Part shown: positions 9,404-17,545 of the stretch, in pieces
How positions within the stretch are numbered: position 1 is the first letter of the stretch
How the letters are laid out: the number at the start of each line of letters is the position of its first letter
Assembly (NCBI RefSeq): GCF_006965485.1
Contig: NZ_CP041360.1
Coordinates: 1,860,001 to 1,924,000, forward strand
Source: Spirosoma sp. KCTC 42546
GTDB taxonomy: Bacteria; Bacteroidota; Bacteroidia; Cytophagales; Spirosomataceae
DNA: 64,000 bases
Direction: 5' to 3'
Program-made: the position numbers and the translations under genes
The notes under the pieces: generated by a model
The model's database searches: none
What the model was told of the DNA's origin: nothing
What the model saw: the letters and a program-made list of their open reading frames with translations, nothing else

Positions 9404-10219
9404 TTAAGGTAAAGTCTTGGCTAAACCAGCGGCCACTTCGATCGAGTCGCCGGGTTGTAGCCGAATGGGCTGTTGTTCTTTCAGAAGTAAATTCACATTT
9501 CCGGAGGTCAGGGCTACATAGGTTCCCTGCGGATGCTGCCGTACTCGAAAAATAGTACCGACTGCTTCTATGGTAAAGTCGGCCATATGGACCCGAAACA
9601 ATCGGGCTGAGGAGGTATCATTACGATGCGTAACTGAAAAATCTGCTTCTCCTTTTAGCCAGACTGCCCTTGGCGTTTCGTCAGTCCATTGGCGTGCATA
9701 TCGGACTGTGCTATTGGGCTGCAGGGTCATAGTTGAGTTATCTGGCAGTCGAATCAAACGTGTTTGATTCGATGGAGTACTGATCGTCGATACGCATTGA
9801 TTTGGGCCATACTGCATCCAGAGTGCCCAGCCAATTAATAGCATAACACCCATCAGTGCAGCCACCGTCCTAAAGAAATACCACCAGCCAATAACAGCCC
9901 GAACATCTGGTTGTAGTGGGCGGAGGTCTTCCATTGTCTGGAGCGATTCCCGGATTCGCCCCCATACGGAAGATATCTCATCGGTCGATAAGGCTGGTAA
10001 CCTTGATTGACTGGCTTCCTTAATAAGTGCACGGGCCGCTTCGACCGTTTCGTAACAGTCTGGGTTTTGCGCAAGCCAGTTTTGCCAATAAGCCTCTACC
10101 TCATCGTCGTTAGGATGTTGCACCCAACGCACAAACAGGTCATCAAGGGCGAGCTCCTCAACGGTATAAGCAGAGTATGGCTTATGGGACACGGTGTATA
10201 ACTGTTTCGTGTAGGCCAA
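9404..10219 (-). CDS. FecR family anti-sigma regulator
   Basis: A 271-residue inner-membrane regulator. The N-terminal cytosolic part (about 1-110) has the usual helical FecR segment (FVRWVQHPNDDEVEAYWQNW). A single membrane helix lies near residues 112-135 (WYFFRTVAALMGVMLLIGWA). The periplasmic FecR domain begins TPSNQTRLIRLPDNSTMTL and continues with VWLKGEADFSV and a late VTSGNVNLLL-type strand (ALTSGNVNLLL). FecR proteins usually pair with an ECF sigma factor encoded directly upstream, but here the upstream 580 bases contain no gene. It is co-oriented with susC and susD and probably senses loaded SusC and controls a sigma factor located elsewhere. Confidence 0.92.
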   Translation of the reverse strand: MAYTKQLYTVSHKPYSAYTVEELALDDLFVRWVQHPNDDEVEAYWQNWLAQNPDCYETVEAARALIKEASQSRLPALSTDEISSVWGRIRESLQTMEDLRPLQPDVRAVIGWWYFFRTVAALMGVMLLIGWALWMQYGPNQCVSTISTPSNQTRLIRLPDNSTMTLQPNSTVRYARQWTDETPRAVWLKGEADFSVTHRNDTSSARLFRVHMADFTIEAVGTIFRVRQHPQGTYVALTSGNVNLLLKEQQPIRLQPGDSIEVAAGLAKTLP

Positions 10220-10264
10220 AGCGTCAGATGTAAGGGTTTCTACTTATTAAAAACATCAGCTGAA

Positions 10265-10276
10265 GGTGTATACACC
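10265..10276. promoter_or_regulatory. 12-bp perfect palindrome upstream of fecR
   Basis: GGTGTATACACC is self-complementary and centred about 50 bases upstream of the fecR start codon. The position suits an operator or a site near the promoter. No regulator is identified. Confidence 0.4.
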
Positions 10277-10421
10277 ACCTAATGGGCTAAGGGTAATTGT
10301 GGATTATTTCTTTATGAAGCTTTATTATGTACTATTATTCTTTGGAAAAATTCTAGTATGATGTTCTGAAAAAAAACAGACATAAAGAACATTTTATCTC
10401 ATTTTATTTATGCAAGCGTTA

Positions 10422-10437
10422 CCGGGAACGTTCCCGG
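10422..10437. promoter_or_regulatory. 16-bp palindrome, LacI-type operator candidate
   Basis: CCGGGAACGTTCCCGG is a perfect 16-bp palindrome centred on AACGTT, the kind of CG-centred site bound by LacI-family regulators. A second cre-like word, TGCAAGCGTT, touches it on the left at 10411-10420. It lies about 200 bases upstream of fecR in the control region of the SusCD operon. No LacI gene lies in the window. Confidence 0.5.
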
Positions 10438-10802
10438 ATTGTAAAACGGTAAGATTTTTTTGTCGATACGGAAGAAATTTGCAATAACTCGTCAATCCCT
10501 GTAGGGTCAATTATGAACTAAGCTGATTGGTTTTTTTTGTATTTATCCAATAGTAGACTGAGGTAGGCCGTGAAATATATAGAGTTTGAGGACAAACTAA
10601 ATAGCCCATAAAAAACGTAGAGTTATTATAAGATATGGTATAGAGCCGTTTGGAAGACGCTTACCCAACGATTCATCTGGAAATCATTGGCAAATTGAAA
10701 GCGGGTTTTGGCTCGTGAATTGGTGATATAGTAGCCGATCATAAATCCAGTAGAACCATTAGCCCGATCCATCGTTATTAGTTTATCAACGGTGTGAAAA
10801 CT

Positions 10803-11597
10803 ATGCGATTACGATGGATTTTAAGTTTACCTTTTATTCTTTGGTTTTATACGGGTACAATAGCCTGGGCGCAGCCCGAAGCCTCTATCGAGGCAAAAAC
10901 CAGGAAAACTCTTCATTCGGATACTGCAAGTAGTAGCAGCCCAAAATCCCTTACGTTTACTGCCTCAACAGATCAACGATTCTTCTTCTTTGGTGATACC
11001 CGAAATGATAATGATCGACGAGTGCCGGTCAGTGTGTATGGGGTAAGAGCTGGTTTTTTATTCCCTAGCCAGCATGAGCGGCCTAACCTGCGAGGTGGGC
11101 GTTTGGCTAGTTTTAAGGCAGGAGCCGGATTTTATTTTATTAATCAGCATCTCGACGAACCCGGTTTGCTGCCCAATACATCAGAATCTGTAACCCGTCA
11201 TTTACGTATAGCTACCGTGTACTACGAGCGTTACCTATTGCGCCGGAAAGCTTTTGAAGTGAGTATGCCGATAGAATTGGGGTATGGGCACTCACGTTAT
11301 GAACGAGACGAGGGCCAATCAAACAAGCATGAAGTCGCAAGGGGTGTTTTTTTGCCACTTGGCGTTGGTGTTTCTGCTGCTTATCAGTTCCCAACTGTAC
11401 GCTGGCTACGGCCTTTACACTGGTTTGGTTTGAATATGTTGACTGGGTATCGTTTTATTCTAAAAAAGGATATTCCCGACAGCCAAATCAACTATAGTGG
11501 GTTTTATATATCGGTCGGCCCCTCATTTTTCCTCGAAAATCTGACCGCCGATATTAAATACTGGCGGCAGAAACGAAAAAGAAATAAGTTAAATTAA
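10803..11597 (+). CDS. Secreted or outer-membrane protein of unknown function
   Basis: I do not recognise the family. From the ATG at 10803 the protein is 264 residues and opens with a good signal peptide (MRLRWILSLPFILWFYTGTIAWAQ); a GTG nine bases earlier is also possible. The mature part has alternating aromatic and polar strands (FFFFGDTRNDNDRRVPVSVY, RHLRIATVYYERYLL, MPIELGYGHSRYE, GFYISVGPSFFLENLTADIK) that suggest an outer-membrane beta-barrel, and it ends in a lysine-rich tail (YWRQKRKRNKLN). It stands alone, with a hairpin right after it, facing the osmC gene. Confidence 0.6.
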   Translation: MRLRWILSLPFILWFYTGTIAWAQPEASIEAKTRKTLHSDTASSSSPKSLTFTASTDQRFFFFGDTRNDNDRRVPVSVYGVRAGFLFPSQHERPNLRGGRLASFKAGAGFYFINQHLDEPGLLPNTSESVTRHLRIATVYYERYLLRRKAFEVSMPIELGYGHSRYERDEGQSNKHEVARGVFLPLGVGVSAAYQFPTVRWLRPLHWFGLNMLTGYRFILKKDIPDSQINYSGFYISVGPSFFLENLTADIKYWRQKRKRNKLN

Positions 11598-11619
11598 AGG
11601 AATCTTGCCTTGTGATGTA

Positions 11620-11677
11620 TGATATAGGATGTACTTCTCCTGCGTCAGTTACATCATATACCATACATCCTATATCA
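11620..11677. repeat. Inverted repeat between convergent genes
   Basis: Bases 11620-11633 are the exact reverse complement of 11664-11677. The loop itself holds a further shuffled copy of the same words (GATGTA, ATCATATA). It starts about 20 bases after one stop codon and ends just before the stop of the convergent osmC gene, so it may act as a two-way terminator, though it has no T-run. Confidence 0.6.
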
Positions 11678-11682
11678 GTTCC

Positions 11683-12111
11683 CTATTCCCACCGAATACT
11701 TACGGCCTGCTCAACATCAGGGTGGAGGCTAATGGCTACCGGGCAGGTGTGTGCAATTTTCTCCAATCGGGCGCGAGTTTCATCGTCGGGTAGAAATGAA
11801 TTTCCTTCCCGATTGGCGCGGAGAATCAGACTAATTTCTATACGAGCAATGCGCCGGGGAGGCTGGCTGGTCATCACTTTCGTAACGTCGAGTTCGCTAC
11901 TTTGTAGGTCAATACCTTCGCGTCGGGCAAAAATAGCCATCGTTGTAATGATGCAGGAGCCAAGGGCATTGGCAACCAGATCGGTAGGAGAGAATGCTTC
12001 GCCAAGGCCTTGGTTATCCGTAGGGGCATCGGTATTTATGTGGGTACCCGATTGAAGGTGTTCACAATCGGTACGTAGTCCACCGAGGTAATCAATGTGA
12101 ATGGTTGCCAT
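11683..12111 (-). CDS. OsmC/Ohr family protein
   Basis: A 142-residue OsmC-like protein. OsmC and Ohr proteins reduce organic hydroperoxides using two cysteines. Here the first Cys is at residue 53 in SPTDLVANALGSCIITTM, the second at about 123 in HTCPVAISLHPDV, and an Arg expected near the active site lies at 13 (GGLRTD). Length and layout are normal and the protein is cytoplasmic. The sequence looks closer to the OsmC/YhfA branch than to Ohr. It stands alone on the minus strand; nothing nearby points to a regulator. Confidence 0.88.
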   Translation of the reverse strand: MATIHIDYLGGLRTDCEHLQSGTHINTDAPTDNQGLGEAFSPTDLVANALGSCIITTMAIFARREGIDLQSSELDVTKVMTSQPPRRIARIEISLILRANREGNSFLPDDETRARLEKIAHTCPVAISLHPDVEQAVSIRWE

Positions 12112-12329
12112 GAAAAGTTGAAAGTTAACGAGTTAAATAACGGGGTTGCCCGTGCGGTCGGCAAGTTAGTAAGGAAAAAACTGGCGTCAGCACTTACTGA
12201 CTTATTCGACTTGCCAACTCACCTTTTCTAATTAAACATATAAAGAATGATGTAGTTACCCTAATTGTGGCGTCGGGGTTTTGTGAATAATAATAATAAT
12301 GAGTAGCTTTAATTCAGGATTTTACGGAA

Positions 12330-13115
12330 ATGCGAACACTATACAACTTATTTGGACTTGCGCTAAGTGGCCTGCTCTTGTCAGGTCAGGTTTCTAAAGC
12401 GCAAAATACGGACACCGAAGACGATAATTACCCAACTATAACGACGTTTGGCCTGACAACCAACACGAATTCTGGTATAATTGGGGGCTTTTCGTTTCGG
12501 CAGTCAAAGATACTATCGAGCAAACTGTTGGGTATGTCTCAATATCGCTATATAAGCGTTGAACTTGTTAACGTAAAGCATCCGAAAGAGATACAGTCAT
12601 CCATCAATTCGATTGGCTCGCGCTATATTGATGGAAAAGAAAATTATTTGTTTGTTTTGCGCCCTCAATATGGCCGGGAAGTAAAACTGTTTCAGCGGAG
12701 TAGTGATGAAGGTATTGCAGTAAGCGGAATTTTAGCTGGCGGACCATCAATAGGTATTATTAAGCCGTACTATGTGGAAGTAACTTCCGGTAACTCCTCC
12801 CGAACCGTGCCAGCTTCGCAAGTGAATGGATCTACTACACCAACGGGTGAGGTAATTACCGGCGCTGGGGGTTTCTTTCAGGGCCTGGATCAGTCGAAAC
12901 TTACGATTGGCCTGCATGTGAAAGCGGCTTTAAGTTTTGAACTAAGTGCTTTCAGAGCCAATACAACCGGCGTTGAAATCGGTTTCTTAGCAGAAGCATT
13001 TCCCAATAAAATTGTGATTATTCCCAACCAAAGCCAGACCGGTAATCGGGAAGATGGAAATCGTAGCTTCTTCACATCGGCCTATCTTACGTTGTTTTTT
13101 GGCAGTAAGAAATAA
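12330..13115 (+). CDS. Secreted protein of unknown function, predicted outer-membrane barrel
   Basis: 261 residues with a signal peptide (about 1-24, ending VSKAQ). I do not recognise a named family. The body is rich in Gly, Ser and aromatic residues with strand-like stretches (ITTFGLTTNTNSGIIGGFSF, KENYLFVLRPQYGREVKLF, SGILAGGPSIGIIKPYYVEV, KAALSFELSAFRANTTGVEI) and ends SAYLTLFFGSKK, which fits a small outer-membrane barrel. It is upstream of lipA in the same direction, 142 bases apart, with a strong hairpin between, so the two are probably separate transcripts. Confidence 0.65.
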   Translation: MRTLYNLFGLALSGLLLSGQVSKAQNTDTEDDNYPTITTFGLTTNTNSGIIGGFSFRQSKILSSKLLGMSQYRYISVELVNVKHPKEIQSSINSIGSRYIDGKENYLFVLRPQYGREVKLFQRSSDEGIAVSGILAGGPSIGIIKPYYVEVTSGNSSRTVPASQVNGSTTPTGEVITGAGGFFQGLDQSKLTIGLHVKAALSFELSAFRANTTGVEIGFLAEAFPNKIVIIPNQSQTGNREDGNRSFFTSAYLTLFFGSKK

Positions 13116-13206
13116 AAAAGGAGGAAAGGGAGGAAGGAGGAACGGGAAGAATAGGGTGCGAAAAATCCTTTATCCCGCTCCTCCTTCTTCCCTTTCCTCC
13201 TTTTTT
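13114..13206. terminator. 32-nt inverted repeat with T-run
   Basis: Arms 13114-13145 and 13175-13206 match at 30 of 32 positions around a 29-nt loop; the downstream arm ends in six T residues. The arms are purine-only on one side and closely resemble the repeat at 1144-1228. The repeat begins inside the preceding stop codon. Confidence 0.8.
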
Positions 13207-13257
13207 GCTGAACTTTACGCCCAGAAAACGAATTTTGCTGGAAAGGATTGAGGAGAC

Positions 13258-14136
13258 ATGATCGAACTACCCGTAATACCCTCTGAACAACAACGAAAAA
13301 AGCGTCCTGATTGGCTGCGTGTAAAACTGCCGATCGGCCCCGAATATGCCAAAGTTCGTAAGTTAGTAGACGAACATAAGCTCCATACCATTTGCGAGAG
13401 TGGTAACTGCCCAAATATGGGTGAATGCTGGGGAGCAGGCACCGCTACATTTATGATTCTGGGCAATGTTTGTACAAGAAGCTGCACGTTTTGTGCCGTA
13501 GCAACCGGACGCCCTACTGAATATGATACGGATGAACCCCGGCGCGTGGCTGAAGCTATTGTATTGATGAAGGTTAAACACGCTGTGCTCACATCCGTTA
13601 ACCGTGACGAACTGAAAGACCGGGGCGCCGAAATCTGGTATCAGACCGTACGACTTATTAAAGAGGCATCGCCATCAACGACTATTGAAACGCTTATTCC
13701 TGATACAAAGGGAAACTGGGAAGCGCTGGAACGGATGATTTCGGCAGGCCAGGAAGTAGTTTCGCATAATATGGAAACCGTAGAGCGGCTTTATCGGCGG
13801 GTTCGGCCGCAGGCTCGCTATGAGCGTAGTCTCGAACAGATTCGCCGGACAAAAGAGTATGGTCAGCGCACAAAATCTGGTATTATGCTTGGCTTAGGTG
13901 AAACACACGATGAGGTGTTTAAGGCGATGGATGACCTGGCCATAAACGGGCTGGATATTCTCACGCTGGGTCAGTACCTGCAACCCACCAAAATGCACCA
14001 CGAAGTTATTGAGTGGATTCACCCTGATACCTTTGCGATGTATCGAGAAGAAGGGCTGAAGCGTGGGCTGAAATACGTAGAATCAGGCCCACTGGTTCGG
14101 TCGAGTTATCATGCTGAAAAACACGTGAATGTGTAA
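13258..14136 (+). CDS. lipA: Lipoyl synthase
   Basis: A 292-residue radical SAM enzyme that inserts two sulfurs into protein-bound octanoyl groups to make lipoyl cofactors of 2-oxoacid dehydrogenases and the glycine cleavage system. The auxiliary-cluster motif C-x4-C-x5-C sits at residues 46, 51 and 57 ([12 protein letters not shown]); the radical SAM motif C-x3-C-x2-C is at 72, 76 and 79 (CTRSCTFC). Also seen are the conserved VNRDEL and the C-terminal [11 protein letters not shown] containing the R-S-S-Y motif whose Ser ligates the auxiliary cluster. The ATG at 13258 has a Shine-Dalgarno-like GAGGAG just upstream, unusual for this phylum. lipB is not nearby. Confidence 0.97.
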   Translation: MIELPVIPSEQQRKKRPDWLRVKLPIGPEYAKVRKLVDEHKLHTICESGNCPNMGECWGAGTATFMILGNVCTRSCTFCAVATGRPTEYDTDEPRRVAEAIVLMKVKHAVLTSVNRDELKDRGAEIWYQTVRLIKEASPSTTIETLIPDTKGNWEALERMISAGQEVVSHNMETVERLYRRVRPQARYERSLEQIRRTKEYGQRTKSGIMLGLGETHDEVFKAMDDLAINGLDILTLGQYLQPTKMHHEVIEWIHPDTFAMYREEGLKRGLKYVESGPLVRSSYHAEKHVNV

Positions 14137-14211
14137 AAAAGCGGGTAAGTCAATAAGTGGCCAACGCACGAACAACACTAGTGTCAGCCACTTATTGACT
14201 TACCGACTTTT
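14136..14211. repeat. Inverted repeat downstream of lipA
   Basis: Bases 14144-14161 are the exact reverse complement of 14187-14204, and pairing continues with A-run against T-run for several bases more. A third partial copy of the arm word (AACTTACCGACT) follows at about 14213-14224. It may terminate lipA. Confidence 0.7.
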
Positions 14212-14268
14212 TAACTTACCGACTCATTTATTAAACAATTAAGGTTATTCCCCATTTTATAAGGACAG

Positions 14269-14295
14269 AGTCCGGACCCACGGCCCGGACTTTTT
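14269..14295 (+). terminator. Hairpin with T-run directly before crtY start
   Basis: AGTCCGG at 14269-14275 pairs with CCGGACT at 14285-14291, followed by five T residues. It has the form of an intrinsic terminator but ends only about 10 bases before the crtY ATG at 14305 and far (over 130 bases) from the lipA stop. It could be a leader attenuator or the end of a small RNA. Confidence 0.6.
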
Positions 14296-14304
14296 CTTTG
14301 CTAC

Positions 14305-15501
14305 ATGAAAAAATACGATTTCATTATCGCAGGGGGAGGCATGGCCGGCTTGAGTCTGGCGTATTATCTGCTTCAATCTCCATTACGCGACCGAAGTATT
14401 CTAATCCTGGACCGTGAACCGAAAAGCCAGAACGACCGGACCTGGTGCTTTTGGGAGCGTGGGCCACTAACAACCCAGACCGATCAGTCTGAGGGCCTAC
14501 TGACTCGATCACAACCCTTTGAATCTATTTTGTTTCGTACCTGGAAATCAATCTCTTTTCATGGTACCACCTATTCGGGGATGCTCGACATGGGCCCTTA
14601 TCAATATAAAATGCTGCGGAGTATCGACTTCTATGCCTTTATGGAAGCTGAACTAGCTAAGTGGCCTACTATTGAGCGAAAACAGGCAACAATTCAACGC
14701 ATAAAAGATACTCCACAGGGTGGTTTCGTTATTGCCGACGATGAACCTTATATAGCTAACTACGTATTTGATAGTACGTTTGCGCTTAAGTTAGATCAGC
14801 CCGAAAATCATAATCTCCTACAGCATTTTAAAGGCTGGGTAATTACAACATCAACGCCATGTTTTGACCCAAAACGCCCTGAAATTATGGACTTTCGGGT
14901 GGATCAGCAGGGAGATTGCCGGTTTATGTACGTGTTGCCTTTCGATGAAAAGACCGCCCTGATTGAGTATACATTGTTTAACTCAACCCTCCTGCTCGAT
15001 CAAGAATATGATACAGAACTTCGTAAGTATATCGACCAGTTTATAGAAACGGGCGGGTATCAAATTCGCGAAACTGAGTATGGTGTCATTCCAATGTCAG
15101 ATGAGCCAACCCAGGAAAACCCTTCGGAACATATTGTCAGGATTGGTACGTCGGGTGGCTTTACCAAACCGTCTACCGGGTACACCTTCCACCGGACGCA
15201 GCGTTGCTTGCAGGACATAGTTCAATGCCTGGTTGAAACCGGTAAGCCACAACGAACTGTACCCTGGTTTAAGCGAAGATTTAAACTCTACGACAGTATC
15301 TTTCTGAATGTGCTGGAGAAGCGCCGACATCCGGCCGACGACATTTTTACGCGTGTCTATACCGAGAACCCACAGCGTGTCTTTACGTTTTTAGACGAGG
15401 ATACCCGTTTTTCTGAAGAGATTCAATTATTTGCTACCATGCCTTTCTGGCCGTTTTTAAAGGCCTTCTTTGCCGTGCTACGGCGTAAAATAGCTGGATA
15501 A
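14305..15501 (+). CDS. crtY: Lycopene cyclase (CrtY type)
   Basis: A 398-residue FAD/NAD-dependent cyclase that turns the psi ends of lycopene into rings, a step in making coloured carotenoids. The N-terminal dinucleotide-binding motif is YDFIIAGGGMAGLSLAYYL with Gly at 10-12 and 15. The CrtY signature DRTWCFWE is at 44-51. Later motifs include YVLPFDEKTALIEYTLF and EYGVIPM, then GGFTKPSTGYTF with the conserved T-K-P-S-T-G-Y, all standard for bacterial beta-cyclases. No other carotenoid gene is in the window, so the pathway is scattered. A terminator-like hairpin lies just before the start. Confidence 0.93.
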   Translation: MKKYDFIIAGGGMAGLSLAYYLLQSPLRDRSILILDREPKSQNDRTWCFWERGPLTTQTDQSEGLLTRSQPFESILFRTWKSISFHGTTYSGMLDMGPYQYKMLRSIDFYAFMEAELAKWPTIERKQATIQRIKDTPQGGFVIADDEPYIANYVFDSTFALKLDQPENHNLLQHFKGWVITTSTPCFDPKRPEIMDFRVDQQGDCRFMYVLPFDEKTALIEYTLFNSTLLLDQEYDTELRKYIDQFIETGGYQIRETEYGVIPMSDEPTQENPSEHIVRIGTSGGFTKPSTGYTFHRTQRCLQDIVQCLVETGKPQRTVPWFKRRFKLYDSIFLNVLEKRRHPADDIFTRVYTENPQRVFTFLDEDTRFSEEIQLFATMPFWPFLKAFFAVLRRKIAG

Positions 15502-15524
15502 CAAAGAAGCTGCCTTGTAATTAC

Positions 15525-15554
15525 TTGCCCCCTGCTCAGAAAATTGTAGATTTG
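15525..15554 (+). promoter_or_regulatory. Bacteroidota-type promoter of metK
   Basis: TTG at 15525-15527 is followed after 19 bases by TAGATTTG at 15547-15554, matching the phylum pattern TTG-N19-TAnnTTTG. Transcription would start near 15560, giving a leader of about 30 bases before the chosen metK ATG at 15590. It therefore argues against the longer frame starting at 15554. Confidence 0.7.
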
Positions 15555-15589
15555 TGACTTTAACTAAGTCATACCATCCGGATAGCGCA

Positions 15590-16867
15590 ATGCCTTATCT
15601 TTTCACTTCTGAGTCTGTTTCCGAGGGCCACCCCGACAAAGTCGCCGACCAAATCTCCGACGCACTGATTGATAATTTCCTTGCGTTTGATCCATCCAGC
15701 AAGGTAGCCTGCGAAACGCTTGTTACAACGGGTCAGGTTGTGCTGGCTGGCGAAATCAAAACTGATACTTATTTAGACGTTCAAAAAATCACACGGGAGG
15801 TGATCCGTAAAATCGGTTACACCAAGAGTGAATATATGTTCGAGGCTAATTCGTGCGGTATTTTCTCTGCTTTGCATGATCAATCTGCCGATATCAATCA
15901 GGGCGTTGACCGTGAGGTTGCCAATGATGATTTCGAGACACGTGCTAATGCACAAGGTGCTGGTGACCAGGGTATGATGTTCGGGTATGCCACCAATGAA
16001 ACCGATAACTACATGCCATTGCCGTTGGATCTGGCCCATGCCATCCTGCGTGAAATGTCAGTGATTCGAAATAATGAGATTGAGTTAATGCCTTATCTGC
16101 GGCCGGATGCCAAGTCGCAGGTGACGATTGAGTATTCGGATGATGATCAACCTATCCGGATTGATACCATTGTGGTTTCGACTCAGCACGACGATTTTGC
16201 TGACGACGCAACGATGCTGGCCAAAATCAAGGAAGATATCATCAATATTGTGATTCCACGGGTTAAAGCCGCTCAGAAAGCTGAACTGCACAGCCTGTTT
16301 ACGGATAACATCACGTATTACATCAACCCAACCGGTAAGTTCGTAATTGGTGGTCCTCACGGCGATACTGGCCTTACAGGTCGTAAGATCATCGTTGATA
16401 CATACGGCGGTAAAGGTGCGCACGGTGGTGGTGCTTTTTCGGGCAAAGATCCATCGAAAGTAGACCGTTCGGCGGCTTATGCAACTCGCCACATTGCCAA
16501 GAATCTAGTTGCATCAGGTCTTTGCACGCAGGTTCTGGTTCAGGTATCCTATGCTATTGGCGTAGCTAAACCTTGTGGTTTGTATGTCAATACATATGGC
16601 ACATCTAAAGTAGATATGCATGATGGTGCCATTGCTGAAAAGGTTAGCGAAATTTTCGATATGCGTCCATACGCTATCGAACAACGGCTTAAGCTCCGCA
16701 ATCCGATCTATTCCGAAACGGCTGCTTATGGTCACATGGGCCGTAAGAACGAAATCGTTAAAAAGACCTTTGGGTCGAACGGGAATATTAAAGAAGTTGA
16801 AGTTGAGTTATTTACCTGGGAAAAACTCGATTTTGTCGATCAGGTTAAAGCCGCTTTTGGGCTGTAA
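15590..16867 (+). CDS. metK: S-adenosylmethionine synthase
   Basis: A 425-residue enzyme that makes S-adenosylmethionine from ATP and methionine. The start at 15590 gives the canonical N-terminus [20 protein letters not shown]; the longer frame would begin inside the promoter. Other hallmarks are the [12 protein letters not shown] signature, the loop [20 protein letters not shown] (P-loop-like region), and [20 protein letters not shown]. The enzyme is cytoplasmic and normally tetrameric. The gene stands alone between crtY and the convergent hibernation factor gene, with its own promoter and terminator. Confidence 0.97.
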   Translation: MPYLFTSESVSEGHPDKVADQISDALIDNFLAFDPSSKVACETLVTTGQVVLAGEIKTDTYLDVQKITREVIRKIGYTKSEYMFEANSCGIFSALHDQSADINQGVDREVANDDFETRANAQGAGDQGMMFGYATNETDNYMPLPLDLAHAILREMSVIRNNEIELMPYLRPDAKSQVTIEYSDDDQPIRIDTIVVSTQHDDFADDATMLAKIKEDIINIVIPRVKAAQKAELHSLFTDNITYYINPTGKFVIGGPHGDTGLTGRKIIVDTYGGKGAHGGGAFSGKDPSKVDRSAAYATRHIAKNLVASGLCTQVLVQVSYAIGVAKPCGLYVNTYGTSKVDMHDGAIAEKVSEIFDMRPYAIEQRLKLRNPIYSETAAYGHMGRKNEIVKKTFGSNGNIKEVEVELFTWEKLDFVDQVKAAFGL

Positions 16868-16898
16868 AAAGCTACGAAGGTTTCCACCTAAGCTACTA

Positions 16899-16938
16899 AA
16901 ATCAGAAAGCCACTCCGTTGGGGGTGGCTTTCTGATTT
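16899..16938. terminator. Bidirectional terminator between metK and hpf
   Basis: Arms 16899-16916 and 16921-16938 pair at 17 of 18 positions around a GTTG loop, with A- and T-rich flanks. It sits between two convergent genes and serves both directions. Confidence 0.88.
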
Positions 16939-16955
16939 ATAAAGAAATTAGTTAG

Positions 16956-17333
16956 TTATAACTCATCGGGCTCAAAAACTTCGTCTTCAGCTTCTACCCG
17001 GGATGTGGCCTCTGCAATGGCAGGACTGGAAATATCGTTTCGTTTTTGTTTAAATCGAACGAGTTTATCTTTTAGGACATCCATTACCCGGTCGGTTGCG
17101 CTTTCGAAACTTTTATCGTGTTCCTTCACGAAAATTTCCTTGCCTGGAATCATCAGTCGTACTTCGACGATTTTCTCTTTGACTTTGTTGGAGTCTGCCC
17201 CCTCTAGCCTTAAGAACACTTCTCCGCTGATAATACGATCATGAAAAGTGTCTAGCTTATCAAGCTTAGCCTGGATAAAATCTAACAGGCTCTGATCTGC
17301 CGTGAATCTAACGGCGTGCATTTGTAGTCTCAT
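16956..17333 (-). CDS. hpf: Ribosome hibernation promoting factor (HPF/RaiA/YfiA)
   Basis: A short ribosome-associated factor that binds the 30S decoding site and silences ribosomes in stationary phase. I start it at the ATG at 17333 (MRLQMHAVRFTADQSLLDFI), which matches the family N-terminus; the frame open to 17402 would add 23 residues not typical of it. The S30AE core spans about residues 1-100 (KLDKLDTFHDRIISGEVFLR, VEVRLMIPGKEIFVKEHD, SFESATDRVMDVLKDKLVRF). A short acidic tail follows and the long-form dimerisation domain is missing, so this is the short type. 125 residues. Confidence 0.9.
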   Translation of the reverse strand: MRLQMHAVRFTADQSLLDFIQAKLDKLDTFHDRIISGEVFLRLEGADSNKVKEKIVEVRLMIPGKEIFVKEHDKSFESATDRVMDVLKDKLVRFKQKRNDISSPAIAEATSRVEAEDEVFEPDEL

Positions 17334-17545
17334 TGTGTCGCATTTAAAGTGAACTGAAATTAGAACATCAATGGACTGTCTAAGTTTGGCTATTAGGACC
17401 ACAAAGTCAATACTACCTATGAAAGGTGCAACTGTGTTTCACGGTCTTTTTGCCTAATAGAAGGTAACGGCTTGACTGTATAGCTTTTTAGTGGGAGCGT
17501 GGAACGGCTGCTTACTAAAGTTCTTTAAAAAGTATAAATGAAAAT

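Larger units (their letters stand above)
10220..10802. other. 583-base non-coding region between divergent genes
   Basis: No reading frame here looks real on either strand and no sigma factor remnant was recognised. The stretch is AT-rich, with T-runs at 10453-10460 and 10529-10538, and holds two perfect palindromes listed separately. It should carry the promoter of the fecR-susC-susD operon and that of the rightward envelope gene. I found no exact TAnnTTTG element in a convincing position. Confidence 0.7.

Noticed and set aside
12160..12215. Inverted repeat between osmC and the next gene (GGCAAGT against ACTTGCC).
   Set aside because: Only 7-8 bases pair without gaps; it may be a decayed member of the repeat class but is too weak to list.
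15554..15590. Longer metK start giving 12 extra residues.
   Set aside because: The first codon would overlap the TAnnTTTG promoter element, and the family N-terminus begins at the ATG at 15590.
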